DNA of 64,000 bases, from NCBI GenBank assembly GCA_045560765.1, contig JBJKZD010000010.1, forward strand, positions 372,001 to 436,000, given 5' to 3'. This DNA is from UBA9926 sp913064795. Its GTDB lineage: Bacteria > Pseudomonadota > Gammaproteobacteria > Pseudomonadales > Azotimanducaceae. Below the pieces are notes generated by a model. It saw nothing but the letters and a program-made list of their open reading frames with translations, was not told where the DNA came from and made no database searches. A program made the position numbers and the translations under genes. Below are positions 8,020 to 15,309 of this stretch, in pieces; the first letter of the stretch is position 1; each line of letters starts with the position of its first letter.

Positions 8020-9762
8020 TCAGGGTTGTCTTTGAGCTCGGTCAGGTTTAAATGTCTGTAGATGACGCCGCGGGTTGATACTGGGTGCGCCAACAATGCT
8101 TGAAATGATGGCTTCTGCAGCCAGGGAAGCATGGGTAAGGCCGTGAGACCCCAAGCCAGTCAGAGCATAAAGGCGTGGGTAGGGCACTTCAAAGGGGGCT
8201 CCGTGCTTTGGGGGTTGAGCCAAGTTCGAAGGCCGGATCGATCCAAAGCCAATTTTTCGATCCGGGTAGGCCACCCGTACCCCAGCATGTTCAGACATCA
8301 CCTCAAAGCGGGTGTGACCGAGGAATTCAGACAGCCGCTCGCTCAGGCGTTGGGTGTTTGCCGGTGAAGGCTTTGGGTTTGAGTCATCGAGACGGTAAGT
8401 GCTGCCCACCAAGAAACGGTTGTCCCCCAGCGCTGTAATGTTTAGATCGCCCGTTAATGCTTCCGGAAGGCCCTGCTTCGCGCGGATGACGACGGATTGG
8501 CCTTGGACGCAGCGAAGATCGAGATCGGTCAGTTCAAGCGTTCCCATGCCGGCGGCGACAATGGTGATATCAGCCTCTGAAACGATCGCGCCTGTCTTAC
8601 CTATAAGTTGGGTTGCGTCATTGCCGAACGCGATTCGGTGGATGGACTGAGCCTGAGTGGGGCGAAGTCGATTCATCCCCCGCCAGATGCCCGCCAAATG
8701 GAACGTAAAAATTTCCTCTGATTGCGCTAGAACGGTATCGGGTAACAGCGCACTCAGGCGAGACATTCTGCGTCGTTTATCGATGCTGTTGCTGCGCCAT
8801 TGTATCGGGCCCGGCTCGATGTGGGGGTTGTGTTGGAGCGCGAAATAGCTGGCGGCCAGAGAGAAATCAGATGCAGAATCGCGCTGTAGAGCGACCTGGG
8901 GATAGAGCTTCATACGGGGTTGATTCGACGATCCAAGGTGCCGGGGATCAGAAAATACATTGGCTTCCAGACCGAATCGCAGCAGACTCTGCTCAAGGGC
9001 CTGGCCCGCGAGTCCGGCGCCAACGATTTGAATGCTGGGTTTTCTGAGGGTTTGGCCCTCCCAATGGCCGGCCTTTTGAGCATAGAGCAGCGCTCTTTTT
9101 TGACCAAAGCCGGTGCGTTTCTCGACTATAAAGCCTGCAGCTGCGAGCCCTTGTTTAACAACCCCAGCCACCGAATAGGTGCTGAGCGAGGCGCCGGGCT
9201 GGGCGAGACGATGGATGCTTTGAAAAATATAAGCGTTGAAAAGTTCTGGATTGTGACTTGGCTTAAATCCGTCAAGATAAAAGGCGTCGACACGCGCATC
9301 GAGCTCGGGCAGCGCAGTTTGCGCGTCTTCAAAGATCAATGTCAGCCGGATATTGGGGGTTAACCATTTCGTGAACCAGCCTTCAACGCAGGGTGGGTAG
9401 GCCTCGATTAATTTTTGAGCGAGGTGGGAGGGGTCCCGGGTCAAGACGTTCTTCAGAGATTCTAAGCTAGGCGGGGCCCGCTCGATAGCGATGTAGTGCA
9501 GAATGGTCGATGGACAATCCTGGGACCAAAGTTCGATGGTCTGCAGAAAGTTATGACCAAACCCAAACCCAAGCTCCAGTAGGACGAATTGCTCCGCCTG
9601 TCCTGCTCGAACTGCGAGATTGTGTTGATCGGCATAAACTGCGCGCTTCTCGAGACGCGGATCCCCTTCGGACCAATAATAATCTGAGAATTCAGTCGAC
9701 CGAGGACGCTCACCGTCCCAAATTATTTGTGGCTTTTGAGTCCGATAATCACTTTGTGCCAT
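8020..9762 (-). CDS. mnmC: Bifunctional tRNA mnm5s2U biosynthesis protein MnmC
   Basis: A 580-residue two-domain enzyme for the last steps of mnm5(s2)U34 modification in tRNA. The N-terminal domain is an SAM methyltransferase: LLELGFGFGHNFLQTI (about residues 62-77) and the catalytic loop FYLDGFKPSHNPELFN. The C-terminal domain is an FAD oxidase: IQIVGAGLAGQALEQSLLRFG near residue 240 and a final GLGSHGLTHASLAAEAI. It is shorter than the 668-residue E. coli protein, mostly through shorter loops. The start is ATG 9762, preceded by GAGGGG; the alternative TTG 9777 adds five residues. It overlaps the 3' end of sseA by 14 bases, so the two are co-transcribed. Confidence 0.93.
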   Translation of the reverse strand: MAQSDYRTQKPQIIWDGERPRSTEFSDYYWSEGDPRLEKRAVYADQHNLAVRAGQAEQFVLLELGFGFGHNFLQTIELWSQDCPSTILHYIAIERAPPSLESLKNVLTRDPSHLAQKLIEAYPPCVEGWFTKWLTPNIRLTLIFEDAQTALPELDARVDAFYLDGFKPSHNPELFNAYIFQSIHRLAQPGASLSTYSVAGVVKQGLAAAGFIVEKRTGFGQKRALLYAQKAGHWEGQTLRKPSIQIVGAGLAGQALEQSLLRFGLEANVFSDPRHLGSSNQPRMKLYPQVALQRDSASDFSLAASYFALQHNPHIEPGPIQWRSNSIDKRRRMSRLSALLPDTVLAQSEEIFTFHLAGIWRGMNRLRPTQAQSIHRIAFGNDATQLIGKTGAIVSEADITIVAAGMGTLELTDLDLRCVQGQSVVIRAKQGLPEALTGDLNITALGDNRFLVGSTYRLDDSNPKPSPANTQRLSERLSEFLGHTRFEVMSEHAGVRVAYPDRKIGFGSIRPSNLAQPPKHGAPFEVPYPRLYALTGLGSHGLTHASLAAEAIISSIVGAPSINPRRHLQTFKPDRAQRQP

Positions 9763-10591
9763 GATCCCCTCGAGCAACGGAATTTTGAGGATCGGTAATC
9801 CACTCGCTCCAAGAACCAGGATAGAGCCTGGGCTCGGCGAAGCCCGCCTCGAGCAGTGCTAACAAGGTATGCGTCGCGGTAACGCCAGATCCGCAGTAAC
9901 AGATCACCGATTCTTCGAGTCCGATCCCTGCGGCCTTGAATTCAGCACGAAGGTGCTCTGGTGCTTTAAACCGTCCGTCTTGAAGGTTGTTTTGAAAAGG
10001 CAGATTAATAGCACCAGGAATATGACCGGCAATCGGATCGATCGGTTCATGGATGCCCTGAAAGCGCGCTTCGCTCCGCACATCGATGAGATGCGCATTT
10101 TCGGCAGACACCTCCTGCATTGGGCATGTCCGAGTCAAGGCGTCGCCTCGAACAAATTGGCCGGTTTTGGGGTCCGGCGACGATTGGCTGAGGAGCCCGC
10201 CTTCGGAAAGCCACGCCGTAAGGCCGCCGTCGAGCACTTGAACACGGTCGTGCCCGAGCCATCTGAGCAACCACCAGAGTCTTGCCGCAAAAGCCCCGTG
10301 AGCATCATCATAAACGACCACAGATTGGGAATTTGAAATGCCCAGTGACTCGAATTTTGCGCAAAGCGCATCAGGATTTGGGAGTGGGTGTCGGCCAGTC
10401 TCACCCGGGACCACTGGGCCGCTGAGATCCTGGTTGAGATCAGCGTAAACGGCACCGGGAATATGCCCCTCGGTGAACTGCTGACGCCCTAAATCCGGGT
10501 CTCCTAGATCAAAACGGCAATCGATAATGACCAGCGGTGCATCTTGATGCAACTGGTGCTTGAGTGCTTGGGCATCGATGAGATGAGACAC
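9749..10591 (-). CDS. sseA: 3-mercaptopyruvate sulfurtransferase
   Basis: A 280-residue tandem rhodanese. The inactive N-terminal domain runs from the start to about residue 140 (IIDCRFDLGDPDLGRQQFTEG, then VVVYDDAHGAFAARLWWLLRWLGH). The catalytic domain is C-terminal (LIDVRSEARFQGI..., then VICYCGSGVTATHTLLALLEAGF). The active loop CGSGVTA is the mercaptopyruvate-type loop, whereas thiosulfate rhodaneses have CRxGxT/R. The enzyme transfers sulfur from 3-mercaptopyruvate to a thiophilic acceptor. It starts at the base where yciH ends and overlaps mnmC, so it sits inside a tight minus-strand operon whose other members act in tRNA modification and translation. Confidence 0.93.
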   Translation of the reverse strand: MSHLIDAQALKHQLHQDAPLVIIDCRFDLGDPDLGRQQFTEGHIPGAVYADLNQDLSGPVVPGETGRHPLPNPDALCAKFESLGISNSQSVVVYDDAHGAFAARLWWLLRWLGHDRVQVLDGGLTAWLSEGGLLSQSSPDPKTGQFVRGDALTRTCPMQEVSAENAHLIDVRSEARFQGIHEPIDPIAGHIPGAINLPFQNNLQDGRFKAPEHLRAEFKAAGIGLEESVICYCGSGVTATHTLLALLEAGFAEPRLYPGSWSEWITDPQNSVARGDHGTK

Positions 10592-10932
10592 TATCCGCCA
10601 CCCAGTTTCGCCGCGATGCCCTGTTGCTCGAGCAACGACACTATTTTAGTGCGCTGGTCACCTTGAATGACAAGCTCTGCGCCGCTGATGCTGCCGCCAA
10701 CGCCGCAGTGTTTTTTAATTTGCTGGCATAAACGTTTAAGTTCACTCGGGCCAAGATTGAGTCCGCGAATAATCGATACCGGTTTGCCCCCTCGACCTTT
10801 AATCTCTCGATGGACGCGAACGATGCCAGAGGACTCCGCCCGCTGATTTTTCGGATGTCCCTGGCACAGGGTGATGGGCCGATTGCACTGCGGACATAAG
10901 CGTCCTTGGTCTGTTGAGTAGACAGCCATCAT
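10591..10932 (-). CDS. yciH: SUI1/eIF1-like translation factor YciH
   Basis: A 113-residue protein with a small N-terminal zinc-like segment (LCPQCNRPITLCQGH) and the SUI1 fold: VRVHREIKGRGGKPVSIIRGLNL, then LKRLCQQIKKHCGVGGSIS, then LVIQGDQRTKIVSLLEQQG. This is the bacterial homologue of eIF1, which in E. coli affects initiation fidelity. Two ATGs in a row are possible starts (10932 and 10929), overlapping the stop of the upstream gene in a TAATGATG junction. It is directly coupled to sseA downstream. Confidence 0.92.
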   Translation of the reverse strand: MMAVYSTDQGRLCPQCNRPITLCQGHPKNQRAESSGIVRVHREIKGRGGKPVSIIRGLNLGPSELKRLCQQIKKHCGVGGSISGAELVIQGDQRTKIVSLLEQQGIAAKLGGG

Positions 10933-11357
10933 TAACCCTCGTGGTAGAGGTACAATTCAAGGTCACTATTTTGGTCGCGGATTTTGCAGAGGTGGGTCAA
11001 TTCAAAAAGGAATTTAAGCAGATCATCTTGATCGATTTGTAATCCTTCAATCGCAGCGCAGGCGCTCCAATTGAGCAGTAAGGTCTCGACGGCCTCATCT
11101 TCGAAGCGCGCGAGCTCGTCACAGACTTTCTCGTCGACTCGAAAGAGATAAGGACCATCCGCATCAATGGCCTGCACGAGGCTTTCAAGCCCCCCTGCCT
11201 CCTCGATCAGCAGTCCTTCGAGCAGTGCGTACAGCGGAAGTCGTGCCTCGCGATCAAGCGGACCAGTATTTAAACAGAGCGCAATTTCATCGGGTGCATC
11301 ATCCGGTGCAAGTGCCTCGATCTCATCGGGTTTGCCCAGAAGGTAAACGTCAGGCAT
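10932..11357 (-). CDS. Hypothetical acidic protein, coupled to yciH
   Basis: A 141-residue soluble protein I do not recognise. It is strongly acidic, with clusters such as EIEALAPDDAPDEIAL and the C-terminal segment GLQIDQDDLLKFLFELTHLCKI. No membrane segment, signal peptide or nucleotide motif is visible. Alternating acidic and hydrophobic residues suggest a compact helical protein. It is translated first in the junction with yciH (TAATGATG) and follows the membrane cold-shock gene by nine bases, so it probably shares the operon. It is a real gene by context and codon continuity; the function is unknown. Confidence 0.7.
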   Translation of the reverse strand: MPDVYLLGKPDEIEALAPDDAPDEIALCLNTGPLDREARLPLYALLEGLLIEEAGGLESLVQAIDADGPYLFRVDEKVCDELARFEDEAVETLLLNWSACAAIEGLQIDQDDLLKFLFELTHLCKIRDQNSDLELYLYHEG

Positions 11358-11366
11358 GGAAGTTGA

Positions 11367-11795
11367 TCAGGCTGGACTAACTTGATCAGCTTGCAGCCCT
11401 TTATCGCCATGGGTCACGACGAAAGAAACGCGTTCTCCATCGCTCAGGCTACGACGGCCCTGGCCTTTAATGTTTCTAAAGTGAACGAAGATGTCCTCAC
11501 CCTGGTCTCGTGTAATAAAACCGTATCCTTTTTTGGTGTTAAACCATTTGACGGTGCCGACCTCAAAGTCTTCTGGGGCAAAAACGTCTTCTTCTTCCTC
11601 ATCGTCCTCATCGTAGTCTTGTAATTCGCTTTGGCTGGTCAGCAAAACAGCGATCATAATGCCTGAAAACAAGATCGCGAATTGACCCCAATCGGCTGGG
11701 TTAGCAGGGAAAGACAGTGACTGATGGGCGAGGTAGCCGTTGGCGAGGGTGACCAGTGAGGCCATGACGGCAGAGATCAAAAATTTGGTGAACAT
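11367..11795 (-). CDS. Membrane-anchored cold-shock domain protein
   Basis: A 142-residue protein with two predicted membrane helices (FLISAVMASLVTLANGYLA, then WGQFAILFSGIMIAVLL). A highly acidic linker (QDYDEDDEEEEDVFAPEDF) follows, then a C-terminal cold-shock domain from about residue 77. The domain has both RNA-binding motifs: the RNP1 version KGYGFITRD and the RNP2 version IFVHFRNI, introduced by GTVKWFNTKKG. It ends in VSFVVTHGDKGLQADQVSPA. The arrangement would place a nucleic-acid-binding OB fold at the cytoplasmic face of the inner membrane. Cold-shock proteins are normally free 70-residue proteins. It heads the minus-strand group leading to yciH. Confidence 0.85.
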   Translation of the reverse strand: MFTKFLISAVMASLVTLANGYLAHQSLSFPANPADWGQFAILFSGIMIAVLLTSQSELQDYDEDDEEEEDVFAPEDFEVGTVKWFNTKKGYGFITRDQGEDIFVHFRNIKGQGRRSLSDGERVSFVVTHGDKGLQADQVSPA

Positions 11796-11850
11796 AAAAA
11801 CCTTAAATCATTTTGTGGAGGGCGAGATGATACTGGTTCCGAGCCTAGCG

Positions 11851-12618
11851 TTAAAGGACTTTGGTGGGCTCGAGTACTTCAAGGTAACGTTTGACCGTCT
11901 CAGGCAGCCCAAGCCAGAGGGCATCGGCGATGAGCGCATGACCAATAGAGACCTCCAGCAGGTTCGGTAGGGCGTCGACAAACAGGGGCAGGTTGTCGAG
12001 ATTTAGATCGTGACCCGCGTTCACGCCAATGCCGCTGTCCCTGGCGCGCTCCGCAGTTTTTGCGAAGGCTTGGAGCTTGGGATTAGGCCCGAGGGCCTGG
12101 AAATGATCCGCGTAAGGGCCGGTGTACAATTCGACGCGGTCGATGCCAAGGCCTTGGGCGTAGCTTATTTCATCAGGCAGCGCATCAAGAAAAACGCTAG
12201 ATCGGATTTGCCAGTCCTGCAGCTTTTCTAAAAAGGGCGCAAGTAGTCTGCTTTGTTCGCTAAGGCTCCAGCCATGATCGCTGGTTAACTGAGTTGGGTC
12301 ATCAGGTACGAGGGTGCATTGAGCGGGTTTGACAGCATCAATCAATGCCATAAACCCTGGGTATCCATTCTCCTCGGGCCCCGCCAGCGGATTGCCCTCA
12401 ATATTCAGTTCAACACCGGGATAGTCGTCGAGCAGGGTCTTGAGGTCGTAGACGTCCGAGACCCGAATGTGACGTTGATCAGGTCTTGGGTGCACCGTGA
12501 TCCCCTTCGCACCGCAGTCAATACAGGTTTTGGCAGCATCAACAACACTGGGGATCGTGGTCACCCGGGAATTACGAAGCAGGGCAACTTTGTTCAGGTT
12601 AACACTGAGCATGACCAT
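11851..12618 (-). CDS. pdxJ: Pyridoxine 5'-phosphate synthase PdxJ
   Basis: Condenses 1-deoxyxylulose 5-phosphate with 3-amino-1-hydroxyacetone phosphate to form pyridoxine 5'-phosphate. I start at ATG 12618, overlapping the upstream stop in TAATG; an ATG at 12612 is also possible. The protein is 255 residues. Family motifs: SVNLNKVALLRNSR near the N-terminus, GITVHPRPDQRHI, VELNIEG, CTLVPDDP with GWSL nearby, SVFLDALPDE, RVELYTGPYA, and GVNAGHDLNLDNL...EVSIGHALIADAL. The LNKVALLRNSR and HPRPDQRHIR wording resembles the Bacteroidetes-type enzyme more than E. coli PdxJ (GVNIDHIATLRNAR, HLREDRRHI). It is also outside the usual rnc-era-recO-pdxJ operon. Confidence 0.92.
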   Translation of the reverse strand: MVMLSVNLNKVALLRNSRVTTIPSVVDAAKTCIDCGAKGITVHPRPDQRHIRVSDVYDLKTLLDDYPGVELNIEGNPLAGPEENGYPGFMALIDAVKPAQCTLVPDDPTQLTSDHGWSLSEQSRLLAPFLEKLQDWQIRSSVFLDALPDEISYAQGLGIDRVELYTGPYADHFQALGPNPKLQAFAKTAERARDSGIGVNAGHDLNLDNLPLFVDALPNLLEVSIGHALIADALWLGLPETVKRYLEVLEPTKVL

Positions 12619-13328
12619 TAGGACCATCCTCCGGCGAAGCGGCGATGGTAGACCCGGCGACTGATCCAAAACCCGACCAACGCGCCAATCAACACCACGC
12701 CGCCCCCAACCAAGAACCATTGCTGGTCTCGGGTTTCGCTGAGCAATGCGATTTTTTCGTCGGTCTGGGCGAGTTCGGCCTCGAGGCGCTGATTCCTCGT
12801 TTTCGCTGACTTGAGCGCATCGGTCAGGCCGATCGAATCACTGGCCAGCGCCGTAATGCGCGCAGTTTCGCTTTGCGCGTCGGTTAATTCGGCGCGCAGC
12901 GCGTCGATTTGTCGGTTGGCCGAGGCGAGGGACTCGGTCAGCGCGTCGGTGGATGCTTGATGGTTTGATTGGCGCTCATTTAAGTTTCTGAGCACAGCTC
13001 GGAGCTGGTCTCTCTCGATTTGCACATCCTCAAGTTGCATTCGGGTGGTGGGCTGATCATCGAGATATTGCGAAGCAATGAAGCCTTCCAGGCGGTTACC
13101 GTTGGTTTCCCGATATTCCACATGACTAAACCCATTTTCTGAATCAACCGATAGCAGGGTTAGCGGTGTGCCGCTCTTCAGGCTGTTTCTAACAAAGCGA
13201 GCGTCCTCACTGGGTGCCGCCCGAAGCGGAACGTATAAGGTGTCTCTGACATAGACCGTTTCAGCAACGAGTGCTGGAGACAATAATGCCGCAATTAAAG
13301 CGACCGTAATTGCAGACCTTCGGGTCAT
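12618..13328 (-). CDS. SH3-domain, coiled-coil, membrane-anchored protein (TIGR04211/YgiM type)
   Basis: A 236-residue envelope protein. It has an N-terminal signal peptide (ITVALIAALLSPALVAETV), a bacterial SH3b domain of about 70 residues (VYVRDTLYVPLRAAPSEDARFVRN...FIASQYLDD), a long coiled coil (roughly residues 95-195, rich in Leu, Gln, Glu and Asp), and a C-terminal transmembrane helix (WFLVGGGVVLIGALVGFWI) with a short basic tail. This is the architecture of the YgiM-like family found across gammaproteobacteria. The SH3b domain would lie in the periplasm. Its start overlaps the stop of the YciI gene by four bases, and its stop overlaps the pdxJ start. Confidence 0.88.
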   Translation of the reverse strand: MTRRSAITVALIAALLSPALVAETVYVRDTLYVPLRAAPSEDARFVRNSLKSGTPLTLLSVDSENGFSHVEYRETNGNRLEGFIASQYLDDQPTTRMQLEDVQIERDQLRAVLRNLNERQSNHQASTDALTESLASANRQIDALRAELTDAQSETARITALASDSIGLTDALKSAKTRNQRLEAELAQTDEKIALLSETRDQQWFLVGGGVVLIGALVGFWISRRVYHRRFAGGWS

Positions 13329-13624
13329 GGCAGCACCTGTTTAAAGGGACGGACCGTCAGGGTCTCAAAGATGCCTTCGAGCTGGTAGGGATCCGCAAAC
13401 GCCCAAGTCTCAGCCTCTTCGAGAGATGCGAACTCGGCAATGATGATCGATCCCTTAAAGCCGTGCTCTCCGGGATTCTCACTGTCAATGGCAGGCATAG
13501 GGCCGCCAATAATCAACCGACCTTGATCGACCAGAGCTTGGATGCGCTCAAGGTGAGCGGGTCTGGCGTCCATTCGCGCGGACAAACTATCGGCTCGGTC
13601 TTCTCCAATAATCACGTAGAGCAT
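13325..13624 (-). CDS. yciI: YciI-family protein
   Basis: A 99-residue small protein with the YciI fold (dimeric alpha/beta barrel, ferredoxin-like). MLYVIIGEDRADSLSARMDARPAHLERIQALVDQGRLIIGGPMP carries the conserved His/Asp pair region, and SIIIAEFASLEEAETWAFADPYQLEGIFETLTVRPFK is the C-terminal half. The family has no fixed biochemical role; some members dechlorinate catechol derivatives. It lies in the same order as yciB-yciI in E. coli and many gammaproteobacteria. A four-base overlap with the SH3 protein gene indicates co-translation. Confidence 0.92.
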   Translation of the reverse strand: MLYVIIGEDRADSLSARMDARPAHLERIQALVDQGRLIIGGPMPAIDSENPGEHGFKGSIIIAEFASLEEAETWAFADPYQLEGIFETLTVRPFKQVLP

Positions 13625-13754
13625 GGTGTTGTTTTCCTTGATCTGAGTGGGCAGAGATATTCAATCATGGCTCGATGCTTGACGCAGACAGTTCCATGAA
13701 TGGCTCATTGTCTTCAAACGGTCTGTGCTGCTGGCTGGTGCATCGTCTGAATCG

Positions 13755-14315
13755 CTAATCTCCCGAATTCTGGACCGGTTGTTCGATAGAAACATCCGAG
13801 CGATTGAGATATACCATGGTGATAATGATGTAGACAAACGTCAGCGCGGGACCACCGATTAATTTGTAGGTCATCCAGAAATCGAGACTGAATTGAAAAG
13901 CAACGACCAAATTCACACATCCAGCGATGAAAAATCCGATAGCCCAGCCGTAACCCAATTTGAACCAAACGGGGTCGGGTAATTGAATCTGTGTCCCCAT
14001 AAGGCTTCCGAGTACGGGCCGCCTCAATAAAAACTGGCTGCCTGCGAGCAGCAAACCAAGCGCCCAGTTGACAATAGTCGGTTTCCATAAGATGAACGTC
14101 TCGTCCCGAAAAGCGATGGTAAGCCCCCCAAAAATGAGTACGCTGACCAGCAACAATTTAGTCATGGGTTTGAGCGTTTTCGTGCTTGCATACTCAATGA
14201 TTGCTTGAAAGGAGATCATGACCATGAGGACCTGCGTGCTTAAAAAAATATCATCCGTCATCACCCAGCAGGTAAAGAAGGCGATGGGCGCTGCAAGCTC
14301 AATGAGTTTTGACAT
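13755..14315 (-). CDS. yciB: Inner-membrane septation protein YciB (IspZ)
   Basis: A 186-residue integral membrane protein with five to six helices. Recognisable segments are PIAFFTCWVMTDDIFLSTQVLMV, the conserved polar loop DETFILWKPTIVNWALGLLL, the helix after LMGTQIQLPDPVWFKLGYGWAIGFF, and a final WMTYKLIGGPALTFVYIIITMVYL. These match YciB/IspZ, which in E. coli interacts with the cell elongation and division machinery and influences envelope integrity. It lies about 130 bases upstream of the YciI gene on the same strand. Intergenic DNA on its 5' side contains the 17-bp repeats described separately. Confidence 0.93.
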   Translation of the reverse strand: MSKLIELAAPIAFFTCWVMTDDIFLSTQVLMVMISFQAIIEYASTKTLKPMTKLLLVSVLIFGGLTIAFRDETFILWKPTIVNWALGLLLAGSQFLLRRPVLGSLMGTQIQLPDPVWFKLGYGWAIGFFIAGCVNLVVAFQFSLDFWMTYKLIGGPALTFVYIIITMVYLNRSDVSIEQPVQNSGD

Positions 14316-14463
14316 GGTCTGTACGTCGTTTGAAAAAGTGGATGATACCCCACTATTGAGGGCTGCCGAAGGGGTGATGTAATTAAGCGTCGAAACTCCA
14401 GACTGAGTCTGTTTAAATGAGTGGGGGGCGGAAGTCCTTTGTCATCGGGTCTCTTTGAGGTCG

Positions 14464-14514
14464 AAATTAAGTCTCTCTTAAAATTAAGTCTCTCTTAAAA
14501 TTAAGTCTCTCCTA
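14464..14514. repeat. Three tandem copies of a 17-bp repeat
   Basis: Unit AAATTAAGTCTCTCTTA at 14464-14480 and 14481-14497, and a third copy with one change (CTCCTA) at 14498-14514. It lies in the divergent gap between yciB and yciO, ending 19 bases before the yciO start. Each unit contains TTAAG and a CTTAA-like half, so short hairpins are possible. Confidence 0.85.
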
Positions 14515-14533
14515 AAAGGAAAGCAGTGCGAGA

Positions 14534-15157
14534 ATGGGTCAAATTCTTAATATTCATGCCGAGAATCCTCAAATGCGATTGGTGGCTCAAGTCTCCGAAG
14601 CACTGGCAGCCGGCGGTGTTGTGGTTTATCCCACGGATGCCTGTTACGGGGTAGGGTGTAGTCTAGACAACAAACGTGGGATGGATCGTATTCGCCGGAT
14701 ACGGCAGCTGCGCGAAGATCATGAATTCACCCTGCTGTGTCGAGATCTTTCTGATCTGGGGCTCTATGCCCAAGTCCCTAATCCGGTTTATCGAACGCTG
14801 AAGCTCGCAACCCCCGGGCCTTATACGTTTATTCTGGAAGCCAGTAAACTGGTGCCCAAACGCCTAGTGCAGCCCAAGCGGAAAACCATCGGATTACGCG
14901 TGCCGGAGCATCCCATTTTAAGGGCAATTCTCGAAACCTACGGATCTCCCATTGTCAGTACAACACTGGCGATGCCGGGTGATGAATATCCGCTCAACGA
15001 TCCTTTTGATATCAGAGTATCTCTTGAAAGAGAGGTCGAGATCATTGTGGACGGGGGCTACGGTGGGCTAGACCCGACAACGGTTGTTGACTTAACGGAT
15101 GGAATTCCCGAGGTGCTGCGCAAAGGATGCGGTGATCCGTCAGTATTCGGTATCTAG
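14534..15157 (+). CDS. yciO: YciO/Sua5/YrdC-family protein
   Basis: A 207-residue member of the Sua5/YrdC fold, which binds ATP, threonine and RNA. GGVVVYPTDACYGVGCSLDNKRGMDRIRRIRQL, FTLLCRDLSDLGLYAQV, PGPYTFILEASKLVPKR, KTIGLRVPEHPILRAIL and PIVSTTLAMPGDE are the family motifs. E. coli YciO has weak threonylcarbamoyl-AMP synthase activity and cannot fully replace TsaC. The protein lacks the C-terminal extension of Sua5. ATG 14534 has AAAGGA at a long spacing. It precedes trpS and the scp genes as in other gammaproteobacteria. The 17-bp repeats sit immediately upstream. Confidence 0.92.
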   Translation: MGQILNIHAENPQMRLVAQVSEALAAGGVVVYPTDACYGVGCSLDNKRGMDRIRRIRQLREDHEFTLLCRDLSDLGLYAQVPNPVYRTLKLATPGPYTFILEASKLVPKRLVQPKRKTIGLRVPEHPILRAILETYGSPIVSTTLAMPGDEYPLNDPFDIRVSLEREVEIIVDGGYGGLDPTTVVDLTDGIPEVLRKGCGDPSVFGI

Positions 15158-15180
15158 AGCGGCAATTTGTGAACAGAGAG

Positions 15181-15270
15181 TGATATAATCGTTTGTCAGA
15201 TGCTTTCGATGAGATGTCGCGCCGTAAAGGGCGCGCCTATCGGCTAATCCGCCGTCAGGACTCGATAGGC
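15181..15270 (+). promoter_or_regulatory. trpS promoter and structured leader
   Basis: An extended -10 box (TGA TATAAT) lies at 15181-15189. The following leader of roughly 100 bases can form two adjacent hairpins: CGCGCC/GGCGCG at 15218-15223/15230-15235 and GCCTATCG/CGATAGGC at 15235-15242/15263-15270, sharing one base. There is no T run after either, so they look like leader structures rather than terminators. Confidence 0.45.
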
Positions 15271-15309
15271 TAAATTGATTTAAACAGAGTCAGAAAAGAA
15301 GGTGTGTCC

